A stretch of 64,000 nucleotides of DNA from an uncultured Streptomyces sp. (GCF_947488945.1 NZ_CANLBS010000006.1:358616-422615), one strand, 5' to 3'; counted from the first letter of the stretch, positions 45,839-55,068 are shown. The notes: a model not told the origin generated them from the letters alone. Made by a program: numbers and translations.

Positions 45839-47311
45839 TTACAAGGTGGTGCGGGCGAGGGGGAGGGCGGCGACGGTGAAGGCGTCGGGCTGCTGGTAGT
45901 TGAGGCGGCGCAAGTCGACGCCGGCGGTGACGGCGGCGGTCTCGATCTGTGCGCAGGCGGCGTCGAGGAGAGCATCGGTCTCGGCCGTGACGGTGACCAG
46001 CCCGGTCAGGGCCACGTCCGCGTGCCCGGCGATGAGCTGGCGCTCTCGCGTCTTGACGTCGGCGTACTCGACGGAATCCTCTTCGGAATCGACTTGGCCG
46101 CGGCGGGCGCGCTCGTTCGCGTCGGCGATGATCGCGGCCTTCCTTCGCTGGACGTCCCGCAGCGCGGACTCGAGCCCCTGGGGCGCGTAGATGAGGGACA
46201 GGCTGCGCCGTACTCCGGCGGTGAACATGATCCCGTGCAGGAAGCCCGCTCCCATCTCGGTGCGCGGCCAGTTCTCCACCCAGTACGTCGCGTGCCGGGC
46301 GCTGTCGGTGGCGAGGCGGTCGTACTCCTCGAACTGGACGACAGGTCCCGCGGCGGCGGGTTCCGCTTCGGCGCGGCCGGTCTCGGACCACTGCTGGAGG
46401 GCTGCGAGGGCCTTGGGGTCGTAGGCGGTGCGAATGACCGCGGCGATCTCCCGGGCGCTCAGCCACCCGGTCACCATGAGACCGGCGTTCCGGGCGGCCT
46501 GGGCGAGGGACGAGGTCGTCTGCTCCATGACGGTGAACGCGCCTGGCAAACCGCCGCCGGCCTGCGCGATCAGCCGCTTGGCGGCCTTCAGGTCAAGGGA
46601 TATGGCGAGGTAGGTCTCGTGCGGAGCGGCGGCGGGGCCGGCTGACGAGACGAGTTCGGAGTAGATCTGTCCGGCGACCGGAGTCTCGGGACGCCCGTTC
46701 TGGGTCCAATGCCGGGTCAGGGTGTCACCGCTGTCGGGGACGGTGCGCTCCAGCACTTGCACGGTGGCGATGTGGCCGGTGCGGGCGATGCCTGCCAGCG
46801 CTCGTCCCCAGCTGTTGACGTTGTGGTTCTGGGTGGCCGGGTCGAGGAGAGCGAAGGCGCGGGAGGTGACGCGTGCGATGGCGGTCAGGGTCTGCCGGTG
46901 CGGGTCGTGCACGGCCGCAGCGCCATTGGCGGAGTCACCGGGGGTGACCACCTTGAGGGAGGCTGCGGCACCGGGCAGGTGAAGGACGCCGTCCTGCCGC
47001 GGGCGGGTAACGGGCCGGGCGAGCCAGAGCGTCTGGCCGGTCCGGCGGCGGTGTGCGTAGCGGGTGACGATCGGCGCCCAGTCGATGAGGGAGCGGCCGT
47101 GCCGGCGGATGGCGATGAGGGCACCGGAGGCGGCCCACAGCGGGGCCAGGGCGACGGCGCCCAGCAGGCCCGTGGAGATCACCGTCATCAGCAGTAGCGC
47201 AAGCATGCACGAGGCCAAAGAGAGCTGGGGGAGTGAGAGGCCGAGGAGGATGCCGCGGCGGCTCCGGTGCGGGAATTTAACCGTGATCGGGATGGTGGAG
47301 AGATCAGTCAA
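45839..47311 (-). CDS. SCO6880-family type IV secretion protein
   Basis: 490 residues. Two N-terminal membrane helices (PrgI-like, about residues 20-65), then a cytoplasmic region with RRTGQTLWLARPV and HETYLAISLDLKAAKRL. The SCO6880 family accompanies VirB4 in actinobacterial transfer systems and probably supplies the membrane-proximal portion of a split VirB3/VirB4-like unit; that role is inferred. TTG 47311 with AGGAA upstream. Confidence 0.85.
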   Translation of the reverse strand: MTDLSTIPITVKFPHRSRRGILLGLSLPQLSLASCMLALLLMTVISTGLLGAVALAPLWAASGALIAIRRHGRSLIDWAPIVTRYAHRRRTGQTLWLARPVTRPRQDGVLHLPGAAASLKVVTPGDSANGAAAVHDPHRQTLTAIARVTSRAFALLDPATQNHNVNSWGRALAGIARTGHIATVQVLERTVPDSGDTLTRHWTQNGRPETPVAGQIYSELVSSAGPAAAPHETYLAISLDLKAAKRLIAQAGGGLPGAFTVMEQTTSSLAQAARNAGLMVTGWLSAREIAAVIRTAYDPKALAALQQWSETGRAEAEPAAAGPVVQFEEYDRLATDSARHATYWVENWPRTEMGAGFLHGIMFTAGVRRSLSLIYAPQGLESALRDVQRRKAAIIADANERARRGQVDSEEDSVEYADVKTRERQLIAGHADVALTGLVTVTAETDALLDAACAQIETAAVTAGVDLRRLNYQQPDAFTVAALPLARTTL

Positions 47312-47386
47312 GGGGCGGTTCCTGGAGGCGCGGGTGGAACCCGGGGACGGGGCGCGTGGCCCCGCCCCCGGGAGTCGGGCAGAGAA

Positions 47387-48760
47387 TCAGAGACCGGCCG
47401 CCGGCGGTGTGGCCGACCCGCTGGACGTAGCGCTCTGGGAGCCGGAGGACGGCGGTGCGCCCTGGGGCGGCGCGGTCGTGGTCGGCGGGGTGGACTGCCA
47501 ACCGTCGCCCTGTCCGGACGTGGCGCTCGCCCCCGATCCGCCGGCCCCTTGGCTCCCGCCCACCTGGCCACTGGTGTCGTCGGACACGCTGGTCGGCGCG
47601 GGCTGGACGGCCTTCTCCAGACCGGACTTGACGGCATCGCCACCGGGCGAGACACCCGAGCCGCCGGATGGTGACCCTTCCTTGCCCTCTGTGCCTCCGC
47701 CGGTCGGGTTGGCGGCGACATCGCCGGGGAATCCCCCTCCACCGCCGGCGTCGGGGCCCTGCGGGGCGGCACCCGCTCCCGCTGCCGCACCGCCGGTCCC
47801 AGCGGTTGCCGCAGCCGAGGCGGCCTTGCGGGCGGCCTTCTCGGCATGTGCCTTGGCTATCTGGGCTCCCGCGCCACCGGCACGGTGGATGGACTCGCCG
47901 TCGGTGCCGTCGGCCGCCCAGTGCACGAACTTGAAGACCGCGTACGGGCACAGCAGCACGAGAACCATGATGACGATGCCGGCCATGACGTCGGCCAGCG
48001 CGGCGATGCCGCCCTTGGCCTCGGTCTTGCCCATCGCGGCGATACCGAGAACGAAGATCACGGTCATCAGGAGCTTGGAGACCACGAGTGTGGCGGTGGC
48101 CTCGATCCAGCCCTTGCGCCAGCGCCGGGCGACCTCCCAGCCGCCACCGGCGGACGCGAAGATCGCCAAGGTGACCATGACGAGGATGCCGACCTTGCGC
48201 ACCATCATCACGCACCAGTAGAGGAACGCTCCGATGGCGGCGCCGAGACCGGCGACGACCGGGACGAGCCAGCCCAGTCCGGTCAAGGCCCCGAGCTGGT
48301 TGACCTTCACGATCCGGCGCACGGCTGTCTCGATGTTCAGGTGCGCGGCCTTGAACAGGCCGTCGGATATCGCGTCGACCACCTCGACCGCGACGGTCGT
48401 GAACGCGATGGCGCAGAAGGCGAACAGGACGCCGCTCATGGTGCCGGTGAACGCTTGTGTCAGGGCCTGCCCGTCACGCCGGATGGCTGCCCGCACCAGC
48501 TGCGCGCAGAACGTGGCGACCAGCAGGACCAGGCCCAGCGGCAACAGCATCTCGTAGTTGTCGCGGAACCAGCCGGCGTTCAGGTCCACCTTCGTGGTGG
48601 TGTCGACTGCCTCGGCGGCCAAGTCGGCCGCCGCGGCGGCGAGTTCGCCGGCGGACTTCGCCATCCAGTCACCGATGGCCTTGCCGGGGTTTGAAGCGAA
48701 GTCCACCGCGTCGCCGACGGCGCACATCTTGTCTGCCAGGGGGAGATCACAGAAGCCCAC
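47387..48760 (-). CDS. VirB6/TrbL-like membrane channel protein
   Basis: 457 residues. An amphipathic N-terminus, six to seven transmembrane helices (about residues 68-285) and a long Gly/Ser/Pro-rich cytoplasmic tail (about 310-457). This is the build of actinobacterial VirB6/TrbL-type inner-membrane components of conjugative channels. GTG 48760. Membrane helix content is clear; the family name rests on topology and context. Confidence 0.82.
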   Translation of the reverse strand: MGFCDLPLADKMCAVGDAVDFASNPGKAIGDWMAKSAGELAAAAADLAAEAVDTTTKVDLNAGWFRDNYEMLLPLGLVLLVATFCAQLVRAAIRRDGQALTQAFTGTMSGVLFAFCAIAFTTVAVEVVDAISDGLFKAAHLNIETAVRRIVKVNQLGALTGLGWLVPVVAGLGAAIGAFLYWCVMMVRKVGILVMVTLAIFASAGGGWEVARRWRKGWIEATATLVVSKLLMTVIFVLGIAAMGKTEAKGGIAALADVMAGIVIMVLVLLCPYAVFKFVHWAADGTDGESIHRAGGAGAQIAKAHAEKAARKAASAAATAGTGGAAAGAGAAPQGPDAGGGGGFPGDVAANPTGGGTEGKEGSPSGGSGVSPGGDAVKSGLEKAVQPAPTSVSDDTSGQVGGSQGAGGSGASATSGQGDGWQSTPPTTTAPPQGAPPSSGSQSATSSGSATPPAAGL

Positions 48761-48795
48761 GAGGAGCTACCCTCCGTTCTTGTTGCAAGCGCGGG

Positions 48796-49488
48796 TCACT
48801 GCGTGACGCTCGGGGCGATGGCGGCCAGGGTGCAGTCGTCGTTCGGGCGGCACTGGACCGCAAGGGTCACAGCCCGCTCCTCGGCTCCGCCGCCGCCCTT
48901 CTTCCAGGCGATCTGCTGCTTGCCGTTGACGGTGACGACGTAGATGTACGCCTTCGTGATCGCGGACGGGTCATCGGCCAGCGCCTGCTTGAACGCCGAG
49001 GGGAAGTGGCCCTCGGTGACGCCGGCGGTGGCCTGCTGCTCCTGGTCGGCCATCCGCGACCACAGCACCGGATCGGGCACCTGGCCGGAGACCGAGGCCC
49101 AGTCGGCATACGCGCTCTCGCCGGTCATCCAGGCGTGCATACCGGCGAGCTGCTGGTCGCGGCTGGTGGTGCGGGTGTCGTAGGACCACAGCATCTGGGC
49201 CGCCGCCTTGGCGTAGGCGACCGGCTCGGCGATCTGGGGAGGCTTGGGCACCGACCCCGTTCCGGAGGAAGGCTTCGGGGCGGCCTCGGTGGAGGACGGG
49301 CTGCCGGTCGGGGTGGGCGCGCCGGCCCCAGGGGCCTGGCGCCCGTTTCCACCGCCGGTCAGCAGGGCGACGACCGCGGCGATGGCGAGGAGGACGGCGA
49401 CGGCGGAGGCGACGATCGCGATGCGCTTGCCGGTTGGCCAGTGTGTGCCGTACGAGAGCGCCGAGAGGGAAGGGAATCGTGTCCGCAT
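48796..49488 (-). CDS. VirB8/TcpC-like conjugation protein (predicted)
   Basis: 230 residues: cytoplasmic start, one transmembrane helix (about 23-43), Pro/Ser linker, then a domain (ASVSGQVPDPVLWSRMADQE; AYIYVVTVNGKQQIAWKK) of the size and order of the NTF2-like fold in VirB8/TcpC. The fold is inferred from layout. Stop-start overlap (TGATG) with the gene upstream. Confidence 0.7.
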   Translation of the reverse strand: MRTRFPSLSALSYGTHWPTGKRIAIVASAVAVLLAIAAVVALLTGGGNGRQAPGAGAPTPTGSPSSTEAAPKPSSGTGSVPKPPQIAEPVAYAKAAAQMLWSYDTRTTSRDQQLAGMHAWMTGESAYADWASVSGQVPDPVLWSRMADQEQQATAGVTEGHFPSAFKQALADDPSAITKAYIYVVTVNGKQQIAWKKGGGGAEERAVTLAVQCRPNDDCTLAAIAPSVTQ

Positions 49489-49802
49489 CAGTGAACCTGC
49501 GACCCCAGACTGGAGAAGAAGCTCACGATGCCGTTGGCGGCACCGAGGCCGAGCGCGGCGCCGGCTGCCACGAGGGCGCCCTTCTTGCCGTTGGCCTCGG
49601 CCTGGTGGCCACCGGTGTGGTGGCCCCAGGCCCATACACCGAGCGAGACGGCGAGGGCGCCGACCACGGCGATGATGCCGAACATGTTGATGCTGTTGAC
49701 GACGTTCTTCAGCACGGCGAGGCCGGGCAGCCCGCCGCCCTGGGGTGAGATTCCTGGGTCGTAGGCGAGGTGGATGACGCGGTCTGCGAGAGGGACGGAC
49801 AT
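49488..49802 (-). CDS. DUF6112-family pilin-like membrane protein
   Basis: 104 residues, two hydrophobic helices (about 36-58 and 75-95) after a loop containing YDPGISPQGGGLPG. Matches the pattern of DUF6112 proteins of actinobacterial transfer clusters, which resemble VirB2/TrbC pilins in size and topology. ATG 49802. Confidence 0.8.
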   Translation of the reverse strand: MSVPLADRVIHLAYDPGISPQGGGLPGLAVLKNVVNSINMFGIIAVVGALAVSLGVWAWGHHTGGHQAEANGKKGALVAAGAALGLGAANGIVSFFSSLGSQVH

Positions 49803-49934
49803 AGGTGTGGTGGGGCTCCTTGCATACGTGGGCCAGGCGAGGGCCGGCGGAAAAGGGGAAGCGGAGGGGGATGTGCGCTCGGGGTGCGGAAGTGGCCGCG
49901 GCGGCGGGGCGCCCGGCGCGGTGCCGGGCGAGCG

Positions 49935-51053
49935 TCAGAGGACGCGGCGGGCGGCGAGAATCGTCCAGTCCTTGACCGGGGTGATCCGGACCGGCTTGGT
50001 GGTGCGCGGCGCCTCGATGACGAGGCCCTCGCCCATGTACATGCCGACGTGTTCTGGCCGTGCGGCGCTGCCGCGGCTGAAGATCAGGTCGCCGGGCTTG
50101 AGCTGGGCGGGCGATACTGCCTTGCCCTCGTTGACCTGCGTATACGTGGTGCGGGTAAGCGTGACGCCGACTTGGGCGTACGCCTGCTGCATCAGGCTGG
50201 AGCAGTCGCAGCGGCCCATCGGGTCGGGGCCGTGGGCGTTGGTGCAGGACCCGCCCCACTGGTAGAGCGTGCCGAGCTGGTGCATCGCCCACTCGATGAC
50301 CTTGCGCGCCTTCGGGTCGGCGTCCTTGGGGATCGTGTAGCCCTTCGGGACCCTCCCCTCGGGGATGGGACCGAAGCCGGAACCGTCCTGGCCCGGCGCG
50401 CAGCCGGTGGAGAGGGTCGGAGGCTGCGTGGTCTGGTCCGTGTCGTTGGCGCCGCCGGGGAAGGTCTTGGCGATGGCAGCCTGCAATGCAGTGGCCAGGT
50501 TCTCCCACTGCGCGTACGCGTCCGGCAGGCCGGACTTCTGCACGGCTTGGGCGGCCTGGGTGACGGTCATCTGCTGCCAGCCGTTCACCTTGAGCAAGTG
50601 CTTGTAGAACTGCTCGGAGGCGTAGACCGGATCGCGGATCTGCTGGGCGCTGCCCCAGCCCTGGGAGGGGCGCTGCTGGAACAGGCCGAGGGAGTCGCGG
50701 TCGCCGTAGCCCAGGTTGCGCAGCCGGCTCTCCTGCATCGCCGTGGCGAGCGCGATGATCTGGCCCTTCGTGGGGACGTCGAGCGAGAGGCCGGCGGCCA
50801 CGATCGTCTGCGCGTTGGGTACCTGTTCGGAAGGCAGGTCCAGGCCCTCGATGTCGACGTTCTCGCCAGATGCGCCGTCGAGGATCTTGCCGACCTGCTC
50901 GGCGACCTTGTCGGTGTCGATGTCGGTCAGGCAGTTGCTGAGGGAGCCGCTGCTCTGCACGGCTTCGGCGGAGGTTGCCAGCACCATGCCGGTGCCGGCG
51001 ACCAGGATGGGGGAGAGGAAGACGACGCCGATGCCGGCGGCGAGCGCTTTCAA
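49935..51053 (-). CDS. Bifunctional lytic transglycosylase / NlpC-P60 peptidase
   Basis: 372 residues. N-terminal membrane anchor or signal (about 5-25), a lysozyme-like transglycosylase domain (ATAMQESRLRNLGYG, DSLGLFQQRPSQGWG), a linker, and a C-terminal NlpC/P60 domain with catalytic Cys in GRCDCSSLMQQAY and His in RPEHVGMYMG. It should open peptidoglycan for the transfer channel. TTG 51053. First well-supported gene of the minus-strand array. Confidence 0.9.
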   Translation of the reverse strand: MKALAAGIGVVFLSPILVAGTGMVLATSAEAVQSSGSLSNCLTDIDTDKVAEQVGKILDGASGENVDIEGLDLPSEQVPNAQTIVAAGLSLDVPTKGQIIALATAMQESRLRNLGYGDRDSLGLFQQRPSQGWGSAQQIRDPVYASEQFYKHLLKVNGWQQMTVTQAAQAVQKSGLPDAYAQWENLATALQAAIAKTFPGGANDTDQTTQPPTLSTGCAPGQDGSGFGPIPEGRVPKGYTIPKDADPKARKVIEWAMHQLGTLYQWGGSCTNAHGPDPMGRCDCSSLMQQAYAQVGVTLTRTTYTQVNEGKAVSPAQLKPGDLIFSRGSAARPEHVGMYMGEGLVIEAPRTTKPVRITPVKDWTILAARRVL

Positions 51054-51232
51054 CCGGAGCCGATCGCTCGCCGGTCAGCGTGTTCGGGCATGGGCGGGTA
51101 GCGAGACGTCATGAACGTGTCCTTGAGGGGTGCGGTGACCGGCGTGCCGCGTGCGCGAGGCGTCATGGAAGGGCGCGGCGGCCGGGGTGGGCGATAGGAA
51201 CGGGCCGGCACGGGCGACTTGCCGCTCACCAC
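51050..51232 (-). CDS. Possible small leader ORF
   Basis: 60 codons (GTG 51232), Pro/Arg-rich, ending with a TGA that overlaps the TTG of the peptidase gene (TTGA). The overlap suggests coupling, but composition is unremarkable and no family is recognised. Confidence 0.35.
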   Translation of the reverse strand: MVSGKSPVPARSYRPPRPPRPSMTPRARGTPVTAPLKDTFMTSRYPPMPEHADRRAIGSG

Positions 51233-51303
51233 GCGTGGCCGGGCCGTGAACTAGGTGTTCCAGGGCACGGAGGGGAGTAGCCAGCGGCGGTGTGCGCCGG
51301 GCG

Positions 51304-51423
51304 GTTCAAAAACAGTAGGCGCGGATCGGCCGTTGACCAAAAAATCGGCGTGAGGTATCGGAATCCGGTACCTCACGGAGCACTTCTTGGTCGTCGGCGG
51401 ATTCGCCTCTACAGTTTTTGGAC
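51304..51423. promoter_or_regulatory. 120-bp imperfect palindrome in the divergent control region
   Basis: The left half (51304-51362) and right half (51364-51423) are inverted repeats of each other over their whole length with scattered differences. The outer ends are GTTCAAAAACAGTA and CTACAGTTTTTGGAC; inner arms GTGAGGTATCGGA / TCCGGTACCTCAC form a 13-bp stem around one A. A TTGACC is at 51333-51338. It lies between the two divergent arrays and is the obvious place for shared promoters and an operator; an origin of transfer is another possibility. Confidence 0.75.
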
Positions 51424-51551
51424 TCCCCCTCACCTTCCTCGGTCTGTGGCTCCGGGCTTCTGCATGCCCGATTCCAGCCCGCGAGGACTACTGCGTGAGG
51501 CGGTGAGTCCCATTTCGCTCCGCGTTCCCATACCCGAATAGGGGTTCCTCT

Positions 51552-52307
51552 TTGCCTTTTTCCCTGCACCAGGGCGACGCCCTCAGCGTCCTCACCGGCC
51601 TTCCGGACGGCTGCGTCGACTCGGTCATCACCGATCCGCCGTACAACAGCGGGGGCCGGACCGCGAAGGAGCGCACCACCCGCTCCGCCAAGCAGAAGTA
51701 CACCTCCGCCGATTCCAAGAACGACCTCGCCGACTTCACCGGCGAGAACATGGACCAGCGCAGCTATGGGTTCTGGCTGACGCAGATCATGAGCGAAGCG
51801 CACCGTCTGACGAAGACCGGCGGGACCGCGCTGCTGTTCACCGACTGGCGCCAACTCCCCACGACAACGGATGCGATCCAGGCGGCCGGATGGCTGTGGC
51901 GGGGCGTGCTTGCCTGGCACAAGCCGCAGGCCAGGCCGCAGAAGGGCCGGTTCACCCAGAACTGCGAGTTCATCATCTGGGCGTCCAAGGGGCCGATCGA
52001 CGGCTCCCGTAACCCGGTCTACCTGCCGGGAATGTACTCGGCGTCGCAGCCCTCGGGGTCCAAGCGCCAGCACATCACGCAGAAGCCGGTCGAGGTGATG
52101 CGCGAGCTGGTCAAGATCTCCCTGCCGGGTGGCACGGTGCTCGACTTCTGTGCCGGCTCCGGCTCCACGGGCGTCGCCGCCCTGCTGGAAGGCCGGGACT
52201 TCATCGGTGTGGAGAAGACCGAGCACTACGCGTCGATCGCGGCCGACCGGCTCACCGAGACAGTCCGCGAAACCCTCACACAGGACGACGTGGTTCTCAC
52301 CGTCTGA
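51552..52307 (+). CDS. DNA methyltransferase, beta class (N6-adenine or N4-cytosine)
   Basis: 251 residues. Motif IV DPPYN (about residues 28-32) precedes motif I DFCAGSGST (about 203-211), the beta-class order. Between them, AWHKPQARPQKGRFTQN and HITQKPVEVM are typical. No restriction gene is adjacent. TTG start at 51552 with AGGGG upstream; first gene of the plus-strand array. It may protect the element or regulate its own promoter region. Confidence 0.9.
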   Translation: MPFSLHQGDALSVLTGLPDGCVDSVITDPPYNSGGRTAKERTTRSAKQKYTSADSKNDLADFTGENMDQRSYGFWLTQIMSEAHRLTKTGGTALLFTDWRQLPTTTDAIQAAGWLWRGVLAWHKPQARPQKGRFTQNCEFIIWASKGPIDGSRNPVYLPGMYSASQPSGSKRQHITQKPVEVMRELVKISLPGGTVLDFCAGSGSTGVAALLEGRDFIGVEKTEHYASIAADRLTETVRETLTQDDVVLTV

Positions 52308-52450
52308 GCCGCGACCGCGCTTCCGGTCGAGGCGACTGGATCCCTTAGCGGAATCCCGGCACAGCAGAGCCCGTACCCCACCGTCCGGTCCGTGCGTCGC
52401 CCCCTCCGTCCTTCTCTCTTTCCACGTCCCGTAGGAGGCCGAAACTTTTC

Positions 52451-53092
52451 ATGCCCGAATCCACAAAGCCAACAGACGACGGGGAGTTGGAGCCGGTTCG
52501 CGTCCCGGATCCGCAGCTGGAGGGAATTGAGGCGAGCGTCCGACGGCTTATGGAGCAGTCGGCGCAGCAGGCGCAGCAGCTCGACCACCTTGCTTCCGCC
52601 CCGGAGCCGAGCGAATCGCCGTTCGCCGCGTTCGGCATGCCAGGACTCGGCGGGCCGCCTCCCGCCGCCCCGACTGAGCCCCGCCCGATTCTGGAACTCG
52701 ACGGGGAGGAACGGGAAGACGAACTCGACGCCCTATCGGACTGGGTCGACGACTTCTTCCTCCCGGTCTACGGCTCAGAGGTCACCACCGCAGCGCCCTG
52801 GTGCCTGCAGTGGCAGGAACACGACGATGTCGTGGCCTGGCTCCACGCTCTGTGGCTCGCCTACCAGCAGCACAAGGAACCCGACGCCGGTCTCTCCGGC
52901 CTGTTCGTGTGGCACCGGGACTTCCTCACCCACGCTGTCGCGGCGATCCGCGCCCCGGGCGGCCCGCTGTCGGCGTGCATGACCTCTCCCGACCGTCCCG
53001 CACACCGTCTCCTGCCGGGCCCGCCGCCGTCCGTGCGCACGGAGATGGCGGCCTCGGCAGAGGCCGCCGGGCCTGCCGAGCCGACGTCATGA
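52451..53092 (+). CDS. DUF4913 domain protein
   Basis: 213 residues. N-terminal coiled coil (LEGIEASVRRLMEQSAQQAQ), Pro-rich linker, then a DUF4913 domain (LSDWVDDFFLPVYG; WCLQWQEHDDVVAWLHALW; HRDFLTH). Function unknown, common on actinobacterial mobile elements. ATG 52451. Confidence 0.8.
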   Translation: MPESTKPTDDGELEPVRVPDPQLEGIEASVRRLMEQSAQQAQQLDHLASAPEPSESPFAAFGMPGLGGPPPAAPTEPRPILELDGEEREDELDALSDWVDDFFLPVYGSEVTTAAPWCLQWQEHDDVVAWLHALWLAYQQHKEPDAGLSGLFVWHRDFLTHAVAAIRAPGGPLSACMTSPDRPAHRLLPGPPPSVRTEMAASAEAAGPAEPTS

Positions 53093-53574
53093 GCACGGGA
53101 CAGGGGCAGCCCGCCTTCGGCCTGAGCTTCGACCCCCGAGCCCTGACCGACCTTATCCAAGCCCCCAGCGACATTCGCGACCTCACCCTTGCCCACCTGC
53201 AGGAAGTCGTGAACGCCCAGCGCTTCGGGCTGCGCCTCGACGGTGACCTGGAGGGATTCCGGAAGCTGTTCGTGGACGCACGTAAGGAATGGCGCGTCGT
53301 CTACGGCGTCCGCCCGGCACCCGCGGAATCCGCACACCCGAAGGATGTGCACGTGGTCGCGGTCCGGCCGCGTGCGGGTAACGACGTCTACGACGAAGTC
53401 GGCCGCCGCCTGGGGATGGCCCGTCGGCCGCTGAGTGCCCGCACCCACGCGGCACGCTCCCGACCGCCGCAGCTGACCACCCGCGGCCCCGTACCCCGGC
53501 CCGGTCCATCGGCCACCGCACCACCGGCGCTGCCCCGTCCTGCACAGAACCCCGCGCACCATGCAACCCGCTGA
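53089..53574 (+). CDS. RelE/ParE-like protein
   Basis: 161 residues. LSFDPRALTDLIQAPSDIRD, GFRKLFVDARKEWRVVYGV and VHVVAVRPRAGNDVYDEVGRRLG follow the helix-strand order of RelE-fold toxins; the basic tail is extra. ATGA overlap with DUF4913. No typical antitoxin follows, so it may be a domesticated fold member. Confidence 0.65.
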   Translation: MSTGQGQPAFGLSFDPRALTDLIQAPSDIRDLTLAHLQEVVNAQRFGLRLDGDLEGFRKLFVDARKEWRVVYGVRPAPAESAHPKDVHVVAVRPRAGNDVYDEVGRRLGMARRPLSARTHAARSRPPQLTTRGPVPRPGPSATAPPALPRPAQNPAHHATR

Positions 53575-53590
53575 ACACGGAGCGTCGCCT

Positions 53591-54286
53591 ATGCCCCCTC
53601 AACCCGCGCCGACACCAGTGCGGCGTGCGGTCACGCAGCTTGACCACCGCATCGAAGCGGTCACCGGCCACGACATCGACACCCTGTGGGCCTACCGCGA
53701 GCGCGGCGTTCTCGACGAACCGCACGCCCAACTGGTCGACCGGCACCGCACGCTGGCCAGCGCTCAGATCGGCGTCACCTTCTACCTCAAGCTGCTCAAC
53801 CGGCTCACGAGCGGTGAGTTCCCCGTCGACGGTGCTCTCTTCGTACGCATCGATCGCACCGTGGACCAGCTGGAGCAAACCGCCGACGCGCGCGACGCCG
53901 CAGCCGAAAAGGTGCTCGCAGCCCTGGAGCCCATCGAGGCCGCCGCGCCATCGACGCCCGACAAAGGACCGCTCTCGACCGACGACCAGACGGCACTGCT
54001 CGCCATCGCCGGCGGTGCCAAGCTCCACGAACACCTGCTCACCGGCCGGGCATCGGTGGCCTCCTCCTCCGGCACCCGTATCCCCTATCCCCAGATGCAG
54101 AAGCTGGAACGTGCCGGCTTGGTCATCCGGGACACCAACCACCCGGTGCACGCCGGCCAGCCCGTCTCCCTCACAGAGACCGGACGAGCGGCACTGCTCG
54201 ACGCCCGCCGGACTCCCACGACGCGTGCGCCGAAGAGGCCAGCTCGCCCGGGCGCATTCCCGTCCACTCCGGCGAAGCGGCGCTGA
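53591..54286 (+). CDS. Hypothetical helical protein with winged-helix-like C-terminus
   Basis: 231 residues. The N-terminal 120 residues (ASAQIGVTFYLKLLNRL; RTVDQLEQTADARDAAAEKV) share the pattern of the three small proteins at 55636-57009. The C-terminal part (RIPYPQMQKLERAGLVIRD, PVSLTETGRAALL) looks like a winged helix. ATG 53591, GGAG 8 nt upstream. Confidence 0.65.
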   Translation: MPPQPAPTPVRRAVTQLDHRIEAVTGHDIDTLWAYRERGVLDEPHAQLVDRHRTLASAQIGVTFYLKLLNRLTSGEFPVDGALFVRIDRTVDQLEQTADARDAAAEKVLAALEPIEAAAPSTPDKGPLSTDDQTALLAIAGGAKLHEHLLTGRASVASSSGTRIPYPQMQKLERAGLVIRDTNHPVHAGQPVSLTETGRAALLDARRTPTTRAPKRPARPGAFPSTPAKRR

Positions 54287-54306
54287 ACTTCACCGAAAGG
54301 CTCTTG

Positions 54307-55047
54307 TTGTCCCCCACCGAACCGACGCCGGTCAGGAAGTCCATCCCTCAGGTTGACTTCGAATTGGACGACCTCGACGCCGACGAGGAGAGGTACCTCG
54401 ACGTTTACCGCGCGGTCGCTGTCCACGAGGACATGCTCGTCCCCCTAGCCGAACACCACGAAGGTCCCCAGAGCTACTACGTGCTTTTCGACCGCACCGC
54501 CACCTGGGGGCACCCTGGCATGCCACAGATACTCGCCGTCCATCTGCAACGGGATCACGAGAAGCAGACATTCAGCTTCGAGCGGGCGGAGCTGCCGCTC
54601 CCCGTGATGGCGCAGTCCTGGCTCATCCACCGAGGCTGCCCGCACGACGCCATCGGCCTCGACTCCGGACTGGGCACGCCGCCAGCGGACGAGGCTACGC
54701 GAGCCTTGGAGCGGCGCCTCGTCGACCACGGCGACCACTACGCCATGGGCTACTCCTACACCTGCGAGGACCCGGACGACACGGTCACCGTCGTGGCACT
54801 GCGCGCCCTGGACGAGCGAGCTCCCAGCCCGTACCGCGTCGTGGTCGAGGAGGTCGACACCGACGCGTGGACCCACACCCTGCGCGAGGGCGGTTTCGAC
54901 ACGAGCGAGGCCGCCCTGCAGTGGTGCGAAGACCGTCTCACCGGCGAGGCCAGCCCTCTCCCACCGGTCCGCCCATCAGCCGCAGCCATCCCTCCGGCAG
55001 GGGTGGCAAAAACCCTTGCCCCGCGCCCGGCCGGCCGCTCCCGCTAA
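54307..55047 (+). CDS. Hypothetical protein
   Basis: 246 residues, acidic first half (VDFELDDLDADEERYLDVYR), a His/Asp-rich middle and a Pro/Ala-rich basic tail. TTG 54307, GAAAGG upstream; TTG 54304 is an alternative. No family recognised. Confidence 0.65.
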   Translation: MSPTEPTPVRKSIPQVDFELDDLDADEERYLDVYRAVAVHEDMLVPLAEHHEGPQSYYVLFDRTATWGHPGMPQILAVHLQRDHEKQTFSFERAELPLPVMAQSWLIHRGCPHDAIGLDSGLGTPPADEATRALERRLVDHGDHYAMGYSYTCEDPDDTVTVVALRALDERAPSPYRVVVEEVDTDAWTHTLREGGFDTSEAALQWCEDRLTGEASPLPPVRPSAAAIPPAGVAKTLAPRPAGRSR

Positions 55048-55068
55048 GCGCCACGCCCGACGCGAGCC

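Noticed and set aside
51333..51361. A definite sigma70-type promoter at TTGACC
   Set aside because: The -35 is good but no convincing -10 (TAxxxT) lies 16-18 nt away, so it is only mentioned in the palindrome entry.
51306..51433. Short open frames on both strands through the 51.3-51.5 kb region
   Set aside because: They mirror each other because the DNA is palindromic; they are not genes.
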